In this document: one piece after another, positions 15,877 through 22,333 of the stretch
Position numbering within the stretch: the first letter of the stretch is position 1
How the letters are laid out: each line of letters begins with the position of its first letter
DNA from: CF-118 sp035689345
GTDB lineage: Bacteria; Chloroflexota; Dormibacteria; Dormibacterales; Dormibacteraceae
Assembly: GCA_035689345.1 (NCBI GenBank)
Contig: DASSLR010000060.1
Span: 1 to 26,727 of the forward strand
DNA: 26,727 bases
Reading direction: 5' to 3'
Position numbers and translations under genes: made by a program
The notes under the pieces: model-generated
Told to the model about the DNA's origin: nothing
Databases searched by the model: none
Seen by the model: only the letters and a program-made list of their open reading frames with translations

Positions 15877-16916
15877 GCGAGCGGCGGCCCGTCCGGCATC
15901 TGAGCCGCGTCGACCCACGTGCAGAGGTGCGCCTCGGCGATCTTGCGCGCACCTTCGTACGGGCCAGCGGGGTCGGCCATCGCGGTGCGCGTGAGCTCGC
16001 GCACACGCTTCTCGACGATCGCGAGCGCGTCCGCGACGCTCGCCACGCCATCGTCGATGTAGCCGATGGTGGCGCCGGAGTTGCACACGTAGTCGGCGAG
16101 CGGGATGATGCCGCGGTCCCACAGCACCTCGAGTCCGCGCTTCGTGTACGGCACGTTGGCGGCCGGGGCGACGACCTTCGCCTGCAGCGCCTTCGCGCGG
16201 GCCTCATCGATCACCCCAATGCGCGCGCCGGGGACGAGGATGTCCGACCCGACCTCGAACAGCTCACCGGCCGGGCTGACCGGCTCGTCGAGGTGTTCGA
16301 CCAGGTGGTCGCCGTGCTCCGCGCGCAGACGCAGAAGCTCGGCGACGTCGAATCCCGCGGCGCGCCGCACGCAGCCGTGGATCGTGGAGAACGCGATCAG
16401 CCTGGCTCCACGCCGGGTCATCTCGAGCGCTGTCGCCCCTCCCACCTTGCCGAAGCCTTCGATGACAACCGTCTTGCCGGCGAGGCCATCGAGCGCGGTC
16501 TCCGCCGCGACGGTGACTCCGAGGCCTGTGATGAAAGCGTCGAGCGGCATGCCCTCGTGCGTCGTGTGCATGACGCTCGCCTGGTCGCTTCCCGGCAGCG
16601 AAGTGAAGTCCTCCGGCTTCGTGCCGAGGTCGGTCGACGTGAGGAAGGTGTTGCTCTCGACCAGCGGGCGGATCTCATCGCAGTAGCGCTTCACCGCCTC
16701 ATCGCGCTCGTCGTCGGCGGCGCGGATCGCTCCCTTGGCGCCACCGATGTTCGCGCCGAGGACGGCGAACTTGTACGTCATCGCGCGCGCGAGCATTTGC
16801 GACTCGCGCTCAGTGACGTCCGGCGCCAGGCGCGTGCCGCCGGCGCTGGTGGGGCACTCGAAGTCGAACGCGACGTAGGCGTCGACCGTCTTGAGCTTGA
16901 GCGTCCGCACGGACAT
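15873..16916 (-). CDS. Glu/Leu/Phe/Val-family amino-acid dehydrogenase
   Basis: ATG 16916 gives 347 residues; an in-frame GTG at 16928 would add four. The length fits leucine/valine/phenylalanine dehydrogenases better than glutamate dehydrogenase (over 410). The substrate-domain block MTYKFAVLGANIGGAKGAI carries Lys49 and the catalytic Lys61. The Rossmann motif is VVIEGFGKVGG. PAANVPYTKRGLEVL matches the family's PAANxx segment. The enzyme is expected to perform NAD(P)-linked deamination to a 2-oxo acid. It is the first gene of a five-gene operon (with ligase, lyase, dioxygenase and isomerase) and starts almost at the start of the divergent MetE-like gene. Confidence 0.88.
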   Translation of the reverse strand: MSVRTLKLKTVDAYVAFDFECPTSAGGTRLAPDVTERESQMLARAMTYKFAVLGANIGGAKGAIRAADDERDEAVKRYCDEIRPLVESNTFLTSTDLGTKPEDFTSLPGSDQASVMHTTHEGMPLDAFITGLGVTVAAETALDGLAGKTVVIEGFGKVGGATALEMTRRGARLIAFSTIHGCVRRAAGFDVAELLRLRAEHGDHLVEHLDEPVSPAGELFEVGSDILVPGARIGVIDEARAKALQAKVVAPAANVPYTKRGLEVLWDRGIIPLADYVCNSGATIGYIDDGVASVADALAIVEKRVRELTRTAMADPAGPYEGARKIAEAHLCTWVDAAQMPDGPPLA

Positions 16917-16929
16917 TAAGGTTGGCACG

Positions 16930-17958
16930 ATGCCGGAACCGTTGTTGACAACCGTCGTCGGGAGCTACCCGCAGCCGGATTGGCTCGTCGACCGCGCCAT
17001 GCTGGGCAGCCGCCTGCCGCCGAGGGTCCGCGCGCGTGAGATATGGAGGGTCGCTCCGGAGCTGCTCGAGCAGGCGCAGGACGACGCGACCGCGGTGGCC
17101 ATCCGCGACATGGAGCGCGCGGGCATCGACATCGTCACCGACGGCGAGATCCGCCGCGAGAGCTACTCCAACCGCTTCGCCACCGCGCTCGAGGGCATGG
17201 ATCTCGACAACCCCGGCACCGCGCTCGATCGCACTGGGCACCCGAATCCCGTGCCGCGTGTCGTCGGTCCCGTCCGCCGCACGCGCGCAGTCGAGGTGCG
17301 CGACGTCCAGTTCCTGCGCGCGCACACGGACCGGCGCATCAAGGCGACGCTCCCGGGCCCGTTCACCATGTCCCAGCAGGCGCAGAACGACCACTACAAG
17401 GACGAGGCCGAGCTGGCGATGGCGCTCGCCGTCGCGGTCAACGAAGAGATCAAGGACCTGCACGCGGCAGGCGCCGACGTGGTCCAGATCGACGAGCCCT
17501 ACCTGCAGGCGAGGGCCGAGAAGGCCAGGCGGTTCGCCATCCCGGCCATCAACCGCGCGCTCGAGGGCGTCAGCGGCACGACCGCGCTCCACACGTGCTT
17601 CGGTTACGCGCACATCGTTCACGACCGGCCCGACGGCTATTCCTTCCTGGCCGAGCTGGCCGGCACGAGCGCGGCGCAGATCTCGATGGAGTCGGCGCAG
17701 CAGAAGGTCGACCTCGCGGTACTGGACGCGCTTCGGGGCAAGACGCTGATCGTCGGCGTCATCGACCTGGCCGACGACAGCCCCGTCGAGGACGTCGAGA
17801 CCGTGGTGGCGCGCATCCGGGCGGCACTGCGCCACGTCGACGCCGAGCGCCTCATTCTGGCGCCCGACTGCGGCATGAAGTACCTGCCGCGCGAGAAGGC
17901 GTTCGCCAAGCTCGCCGTGCTGGTGCAGGCGGCGGCCCGCGTCCGAGCTGAGCTCTAG
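16930..17958 (+). CDS. Core-MetE-like cobalamin-independent methyltransferase
   Basis: The 342-residue protein corresponds to the C-terminal catalytic half of MetE: it opens with TTVVGSYPQP and contains TDGEIRRESY, LPGPFTMSQQ and VVQIDEPYL. Zinc ligands are clear: His221 and Cys223 (LHTCFG), Glu254 (ISMESAQ) and Cys314 (PDCGMKYL), matching E. coli MetE His641, Cys643, Glu665 and Cys726. The N-terminal duplicated half is absent, as in core methionine synthases and in epoxyalkane:CoM transferases, so the thiol substrate and methyl donor are unresolved. AAGG eight bases before the ATG is a plausible ribosome site. Its start lies 1-13 bp from that of the divergent dehydrogenase. Its stop overlaps the next gene's stop at CTAG. 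Confidence 0.88.
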   Translation: MPEPLLTTVVGSYPQPDWLVDRAMLGSRLPPRVRAREIWRVAPELLEQAQDDATAVAIRDMERAGIDIVTDGEIRRESYSNRFATALEGMDLDNPGTALDRTGHPNPVPRVVGPVRRTRAVEVRDVQFLRAHTDRRIKATLPGPFTMSQQAQNDHYKDEAELAMALAVAVNEEIKDLHAAGADVVQIDEPYLQARAEKARRFAIPAINRALEGVSGTTALHTCFGYAHIVHDRPDGYSFLAELAGTSAAQISMESAQQKVDLAVLDALRGKTLIVGVIDLADDSPVEDVETVVARIRAALRHVDAERLILAPDCGMKYLPREKAFAKLAVLVQAAARVRAEL

Positions 17959-18455
17959 GCCGGCTTCTTCGCCAGGTCAGGCGCCCGGGCCGCGGTGACC
18001 AGGATGGGGATGCCCAACACCGCGCCGACGCACGTCCAGGTGATGAGGATGCCGGCGGCGATGGCCATCCACCGCGACCACGGCGTACGCAGGATGGCGC
18101 CGAGCACCGCCAGGCAGGAAACCAGGAACACCCCGATGCAGAGGGCGCCGAGGATGTAGCCGAACGCGTCCTGGCCTCCGCTGACCGCGGCGACGATGAA
18201 GGCAAAGCTCAGCAAGCCGCTGGCGAGAGCTTCGATCACCAGCGCCACGATCAGGACGATGCGCAGCCCTGGCGACGGCTGGCCAAGGATCGACGTGCCG
18301 CCGTAGCCGGGCGGCGGCGGTGGCGGGTAGTACATGGGCGGCGGCGGCTGCTGCACCTGCACCGCGGGACCCCCGGCTCGAGGTATCCACCTGGTGCCGT
18401 CCCACCAGTAGAGGCCGTCGGGTGAGAACTGTGGAGGCGGCGGCTGCTGGCTCAC
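17955..18455 (-). CDS. Proline-rich membrane protein with DUF2510-like N-terminus
   Basis: GTG 18455 gives 166 residues. Residues 10-25 (SPDGLYWWDGTRWIP) are the W-x-D-G-x-x-W motif of DUF2510 proteins. A Pro/Tyr/Gly-rich linker follows (about 30-55), then three membrane segments (about 70-93, 102-125, 132-155) and a Lys tail. The frame remains open further upstream but with no good start, and the upstream part lies in the ATPase gene. DUF2510 proteins are common in Actinobacteria with no clear function; the motif may bind cell-wall or polyproline partners. A 26-bp inverted-repeat site (18469-18494) sits 13 bp upstream. The gene is convergent with MetE-like, sharing CTAG. Confidence 0.75.
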   Translation of the reverse strand: MSQQPPPPQFSPDGLYWWDGTRWIPRAGGPAVQVQQPPPPMYYPPPPPPGYGGTSILGQPSPGLRIVLIVALVIEALASGLLSFAFIVAAVSGGQDAFGYILGALCIGVFLVSCLAVLGAILRTPWSRWMAIAAGILITWTCVGAVLGIPILVTAARAPDLAKKPA

Positions 18456-18468
18456 GACGCGGATAAGT

Positions 18469-18494
18469 ATTGATATGCGGCGAGATTTATCAAT
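18469..18494. promoter_or_regulatory. Inverted-repeat site A (before DUF2510-like gene)
   Basis: The arms are ATTGATAT (18469-18476) and TTATCAAT (18487-18494) with a 10-bp spacer, followed by CCGG. It overlaps the ATPase stop codon and lies just upstream of the GTG at 18455. The layout is the same as site B. Read as minus strand, one arm also contains a TTGATA -35-like box. Confidence 0.6.
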
Positions 18495-19677
18495 CCGGAG
18501 TCCGCTGCAGGAAGGCGCCGAACATCGGCGCGGTGAATCCGATGCGCGCCCGCTCCGGCCGGTAGACCAGGCCTTTGGCGATGAGCGCGCTGATGGTCGG
18601 CTGGATCTCGTTGTTCCTCCTCCCCGACGCCTGCTGCAGCTGCTCAACCGTCGCGCTTTCGCCGAAGGCCGCGATGTGGCGCATGAGCTTGCGTTCGTTG
18701 GGCGACGCGCGGACGTAGCGCGCGCGGAAGAAGCCGGCGTCGAGAGTGGAGAGAATGCGCGGACGCAGCCGCTTGAGGTCGGCGAGGGCGATCGTCTCGC
18801 CGTGCGCTCCGTTCCACAGCGCGTCGCCGTAGACCTGGATGAAAAACGGATAGCCGCCGCTGTCGACCATGACGGCGTCGACCACCTCGTCCGCGAACCG
18901 GCGGCCGAGCCGGGTCGCCGGGTCGACAAGGGCGGCGCGGTCCTCTGGCGGGCGAAGGTTGTCCAGAAGCATCGTGGTGAACATCCGCTCCGAGTAGCTC
19001 TTGGAGCGCGCGAGGTTGTCCACCACCGGCGGCAGGCCGCAGAGCATCAGCATCACGGGCAGGCCGTGCTGCTGCACCGCCGACGTGGCGCTGAGTAGGG
19101 CGCTGAGTGTTGGCGCCCCGGGGTGTTCGCGGATGACGTGGAACTCGTCGTAGCGCAGGACGAGGCCGCGATATTCGCTCTTCCGGCACAGCTCGCCGAT
19201 GTGCGTGAGCGCCTCCTTCAGGTCGTCATCCAGCCGGCGGTGCGGACCTGTGCGTCGTCTCTTCGTGTCGACGCTGACCTTGAACTCGCCGTAGCTGACG
19301 GTGAGCGCTCCGACGGCGTCGATCGCGACCTGGAGCAGGTTGGCCGCCCTGTCCTTCAACCGCGTGGAGAGGCTGAGCCGGCGCAGCGCCCGATTGACGT
19401 CGGTCAGCAGCGCGTTGGCGAACGCCATCGGCTCGGCGTCGGCCTCCGAGAACTCGCGATCCACCACGAGCCACCCGAGGCCCTCGGCCTCGCCCTGGAG
19501 ATGGTTTAGAAGCACCGTCTTGCCGACCCCGCGAAGGCCTGTGATCAGCACGTTGCGTGGGTTGCGCGCGTCTTTCAGGAACGCGCGCACCGCCTCGATC
19601 TGCTCCTCGCGGTCGCCGAGGTAAGGAGGGTCGATGCCGTTGCCCGGCCTGTAAGGGCTGGGTGCCCAGTCCTGCAT
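18490..19677 (-). CDS. AAA ATPase with C-terminal winged helix (ORC/Cdc6-like or archaeal-ATPase type)
   Basis: The 395-residue protein begins MQDWAPSPYRPGNGIDPPYLGDREEQIEAV, the typical lead-in of ORC/Cdc6- and archaeal-type ATPases. Walker A is GLRGVGKT (47-54) and Walker B LVLRYDE (about 190-196). The domain continues with a GGYPFFIQVYGDALW sensor region and ends in a winged-helix (MRHIAAFGESATVEQLQQAS ... ISALIAKGLVYR, about 335-385). Such ATPases are found in DNA replication, transposition and nucleic-acid or signalling modules; the partner is unknown. Its gene is bracketed by sites A and B, and the only close neighbour on the same strand is the DUF2510-like gene. An independent mobile unit or a regulator controlling its own promoter are both possible. 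Confidence 0.85.
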   Translation of the reverse strand: MQDWAPSPYRPGNGIDPPYLGDREEQIEAVRAFLKDARNPRNVLITGLRGVGKTVLLNHLQGEAEGLGWLVVDREFSEADAEPMAFANALLTDVNRALRRLSLSTRLKDRAANLLQVAIDAVGALTVSYGEFKVSVDTKRRRTGPHRRLDDDLKEALTHIGELCRKSEYRGLVLRYDEFHVIREHPGAPTLSALLSATSAVQQHGLPVMLMLCGLPPVVDNLARSKSYSERMFTTMLLDNLRPPEDRAALVDPATRLGRRFADEVVDAVMVDSGGYPFFIQVYGDALWNGAHGETIALADLKRLRPRILSTLDAGFFRARYVRASPNERKLMRHIAAFGESATVEQLQQASGRRNNEIQPTISALIAKGLVYRPERARIGFTAPMFGAFLQRTPD

Positions 19678-19685
19678 TGTCGAGG

Positions 19686-19711
19686 AATGATAAAGCTAGG
19701 GTCTTATCAAT
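19686..19711. promoter_or_regulatory. Inverted-repeat site B (before ATPase gene)
   Basis: The arms are AATGATAA (19686-19693) and TTATCAAT (19704-19711) with a 10-bp spacer and the same CCGG after the second arm. It starts 8 bp upstream of the ATPase ATG and ends 4 bp before the anti-sigma stop codon. Confidence 0.6.
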
Positions 19712-19715
19712 CCGG

Positions 19716-20291
19716 CTACACGATGTTGCCTGTCATGGACGGCTGCTGCGTGGGGCTGCTCACACCGGAAGGTCCTTCTTCGACCGTCACGGCCATCACC
19801 GAGTAGCCGTCCAGGGTGTGATCCACGACCACCACCGTGTGGCCTGACGAGTCCGGCACGAACACGCCCGCGGCGTCGGCGCGGCCGTCCGAAGTGATGA
19901 TCCAGAGCTCGTACACCTTGCCCGGCGGCGGTGCGGGCAGGCCGTTGAACTCGACGACGGCGATCCTGTCGCCCTTGAGGTCGGTGACCTTCGCCGTCGC
20001 GCCCTGCAGCGAGCCGTGGCCGGTCATCGCGAACGTCGCCGGACCGGTCGCGCCCCCACCGCGGAGCTCCTGGCCGAGCACGAAGGCCGCGGCCGTGATC
20101 AGGACCATCGCCGCCGCCACCAGCGGCAGCGGCACGCGGCGGCGCGCCGCGTGGGGGAGCGGGACGACCGGCGCACCTGCCGCGGCGGCGGCCATGATGC
20201 GCGCCCTCAACCCAGGCGGCGGCGTGACAGGTTCGGCCGCGAGCCCGATCGCGGCGAACGCGGGATCAGCCATCTCGTCGAACTCAGACAT
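19716..20291 (-). CDS. RskA-like anti-sigma factor
   Basis: ATG 20291 overlaps the sigma-factor stop by 8 bp and gives 191 residues. The cytoplasmic N-terminus (about 1-50, MSEFDEMADPAFAAIG ...) is short and lacks the HxxxCxxC zinc motif. A single membrane helix follows (PLVAAAMVLITAAAFVLG, about 55-73). The outer part matches the RskA domain: AVVEFNGLPAPPPGKVYELWIITSDG and GVFVPDSSGHTVVVV. RskA proteins hold an ECF sigma factor at the membrane and are cut by regulated proteolysis. Gene order sigma then anti-sigma with overlap is the usual one. It belongs to the ECF-sigma operon and reads toward the ATPase gene. Confidence 0.9.
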   Translation of the reverse strand: MSEFDEMADPAFAAIGLAAEPVTPPPGLRARIMAAAAAGAPVVPLPHAARRRVPLPLVAAAMVLITAAAFVLGQELRGGGATGPATFAMTGHGSLQGATAKVTDLKGDRIAVVEFNGLPAPPPGKVYELWIITSDGRADAAGVFVPDSSGHTVVVVDHTLDGYSVMAVTVEEGPSGVSSPTQQPSMTGNIV

Positions 20292-20805
20292 CGACAACGC
20301 CCCTTGACTTGAGATACGCAGCCAGCTTCTCGAGGGCAAGTCGCATCCGGCCTTTGACCGTGCTCAGGGGCACGGAGGTCAGCGCGGCGATCTCGACCTG
20401 CGTATAGCCGCCGAAGTACGCGAGCAGCACGGCCTGCCGCTGCTCGGACGGCAGCTCGGCCAGCGCCGCGCGCAGTGCCTGCCGCTCGAGACTGGCGGAG
20501 GCCTGCTCGTCCGGGCCGGGCGCCTGGGTGCCGAGGTCATCGGCCAGGGCGAGCTCCTGCCGCTCCCGTGCCGGCCGGCCGCGGAGCTGGTCGATCGCGC
20601 GGTTGCGCACGGCCGCGATCAGCCAAGTGCGCAGCGAGCCTCGACCGGGATCGAATGTCGAAGCCGCGTGCCAGAGCTTGAGGAAGGCTTCCTGCACCGC
20701 GTCCTCCGCCCGTCCGGGATCGCCCAGCACGCGCAACGCGACACCGTACGCCAGCGAGCCATAACGGTCGAAGAGCTCCCCGAGCGCGTCTGGATCGCGC
20801 GCCGC
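20284..20805 (-). CDS. ECF sigma-70 factor (SigK-like)
   Basis: ATG 20805 gives 173 residues: region 2 (LFDRYGSLAYGVALRVLGD, AVQEAFLKLWHAASTFDPGRGSLRTWLIAAVRNRAIDQL) and region 4 (ELPSEQRQAVLLAYFGGYTQVEIAALTSVPLSTVKGRMRLALEKL). The residues just before this Met (AGDAGLAAR) also look like the family's usual N-terminus, but the nearest in-frame start upstream is GTG 20955 inside the ferritin-like gene, so the true start is unsure. It is the partner of the RskA-like anti-sigma downstream (8-bp overlap). The ferritin-like gene ends 35 bp before the ATG and is probably cotranscribed. Confidence 0.9.
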   Translation of the reverse strand, partial: AARDPDALGELFDRYGSLAYGVALRVLGDPGRAEDAVQEAFLKLWHAASTFDPGRGSLRTWLIAAVRNRAIDQLRGRPARERQELALADDLGTQAPGPDEQASASLERQALRAALAELPSEQRQAVLLAYFGGYTQVEIAALTSVPLSTVKGRMRLALEKLAAYLKSRGVVDV

Positions 20806-20840
20806 CATGCGTGCGGCGAGGCCGGCGTCGCCGGCTGTGG

Positions 20841-21761
20841 CTACGACTCCAGCGCCTCCACCGGCACGCCCCGCCGCCCGGTCAGCTGGTCGATGGGCGA
20901 GTGCTTCGGCGCGGCGATCGCCCAGGCCTCGTTCTCGATCAGGCGGCGGCCCCACTCCGGATTGGCGTCCATGCGGGCGCGTGCCTCGTAGAGCGCCCTC
21001 GACATCAGCTTGATGCCCGAAAGGCCCGGCAGCTTGCCGATCTTGTCGTCGATCGCGAGCAGCTCTTCCTCACCCTGCTCGTCGTCGAACAGGTAGGTCG
21101 CGAGGGCGTCGACCTCTTCCTGCTTCTTGACGCCCTTGCCGACCGGCACCCACACCCGCTGCAGCGCCCAGCGGTCGATGCGCTGCGCCGCCGGGTTGTC
21201 GGTCAGCCATTCCTTGGCGGAGTTGAAGTAGAACGCGTAGTGCCGGCGCTCGTCCTTGATGATGCGCGACAGCAGGTCCGCCAGCACCGGGTGCTTCGAC
21301 TTGCGGATCAAAGCGCCGTAGCCCGTCAGCGTGGTCAGCTCGTTGATGGCGCCGATCGTCAGGTAGATGGCCGAGAAGTCCTTGGTCAGCCACGAGCCCG
21401 CCATCGTGGTCAGGATGCTGATGCTGTTCTGCACCCCCAGGTTCGCGCGCACGCGGGCGATCCGGTCCTGGGTGTCGAACTCGATGCCGTACAGGTTCAG
21501 CAGCTTGCCCAGGTTCTCGCCGTGCCAGAGCTCCTCGTAGTTCCAGCAGGCCAAGAAGGCGGTGAGGATGGGGTCCATGCAGGCCTTGGTGACAAGCAGG
21601 TGCGACAGGTACAGGGGAACGTGGTTCTCGATGTCCATCATGTAGTGCAGGCAGAACAGGTCACCCTTCGACAGCGGGTACCTGGTCACGTCCTCCCAGG
21701 CGATCCCCGTCGTGTCCAGCTTCTTGGACTCTTCCTTGTAGCGCTCGATGCTGAAGCTCAT
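20841..21761 (-). CDS. Ferritin-like diiron protein, acyl-ACP desaturase/R2-like
   Basis: The 306-residue protein is helical with the full diiron ligand set: Glu45 (DIENH), Glu77-x-x-His80 (EELWH), Glu141 (INELT) and Glu171-x-x-His174 (DERRH). The E, ExxH, E, ExxH pattern and the spacing fit acyl-ACP desaturases and R2-like oxidases. The surrounding sequence (NYEELWHGENLGKLL, KHPVLADLLSRIIKDERRHYAFY) is closest in style to the desaturase family. Function could be fatty-acid desaturation or another O2-dependent oxidation. It is the first gene upstream of an ECF sigma/anti-sigma pair. The start ATG follows a GGGAG-type site. Confidence 0.85.
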   Translation of the reverse strand: MSFSIERYKEESKKLDTTGIAWEDVTRYPLSKGDLFCLHYMMDIENHVPLYLSHLLVTKACMDPILTAFLACWNYEELWHGENLGKLLNLYGIEFDTQDRIARVRANLGVQNSISILTTMAGSWLTKDFSAIYLTIGAINELTTLTGYGALIRKSKHPVLADLLSRIIKDERRHYAFYFNSAKEWLTDNPAAQRIDRWALQRVWVPVGKGVKKQEEVDALATYLFDDEQGEEELLAIDDKIGKLPGLSGIKLMSRALYEARARMDANPEWGRRLIENEAWAIAAPKHSPIDQLTGRRGVPVEALES

Positions 21762-21976
21762 GCTCTCCCGACTCCCTCCAAGGCCGCCGCGTCGATCCTG
21801 ATACGAACCTGATGACCGGCTGGATCATCCCCCGCCCGGGGCGGCGGCGCAAGTGCGGTTTCCGGTGCGCAAGAAAAAGTTGCCAACCAACGACCCAGCG
21901 GACCGCTGACGCGTTATATGCTTAACAACAACAAGTCGTTACTTAACAGTTCGGAGCGCAGACCACCCGCCACCCC
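21762..21976. other. Divergent promoter region
   Basis: This 215-bp gap separates the ferritin-like (minus) and unknown (plus) genes. It contains an AT-rich patch in otherwise GC-rich DNA: TTATAT at 21914-21919, CTTAACA at 21921-21927 and again at 21942-21948 (21 bp apart), and the odd palindrome CAGCGGACCGCTG at 21896-21908. A promoter with a repeated operator is plausible but unproved. Confidence 0.5.
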
Positions 21977-22333
21977 ATGGGCCAGACAGCATATTTCGGC
22001 CGCCAGCCAGATCCCCTTGCCGCCGCGCGCGGAGCCCGCGTCCGGCGCCTGCTCCTGGAGCAGGTTCGCTACGCCCTCACCACGGAGCCGGCGGCGCTGG
22101 AGCTCCCGCCGGACGTCCCTGCCGACAGCGTCACGTACATCCGCGGCCGGGTGTCGATCACGGTCGGTGCGATCGTCGTGAGGCTCAACCAGGAAGGCTT
22201 CACCCAGAGCGACAGGCTCTACCTGATGCGCGACGGGCTGGCCCAGGGCAGGCCGGTCGACCGCGGCGATCTCGAGTGGCTGAACATGACGATCGCCAGC
22301 GAACGCGGCCTGGGGTCGACCGTCAGCTCCTGA
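21977..22333 (+). CDS. Small protein of unknown function
   Basis: The 118-residue product is Arg-rich at its N-terminus (MGQTAYFGRQPDPLAAARGARVRRLLLEQVRYAL), has a middle with VTYIRGRVSITVGAIVVRLNQEGF and a charged C-terminus. I recognise no family. The codon pattern is GC-rich and typical of the window, which supports coding. It is preceded by an AT-rich region with candidate promoter elements. It converges on the glycoside-hydrolase gene, overlapping its 3' end by 11 bp. Confidence 0.6.
   Translation: MGQTAYFGRQPDPLAAARGARVRRLLLEQVRYALTTEPAALELPPDVPADSVTYIRGRVSITVGAIVVRLNQEGFTQSDRLYLMRDGLAQGRPVDRGDLEWLNMTIASERGLGSTVSS

Noticed and set aside
17043..17951. 302-codon plus-strand frame inside the MetE-like gene
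   Set aside because: Same-strand shadow; the MetE frame has all zinc ligands.
18469..19711. Sites A and B as transposon ends
   Set aside because: No transposase and no obvious target duplication beyond the shared TTATCAATCCGG. Operators are simpler, though mobility is not excluded.
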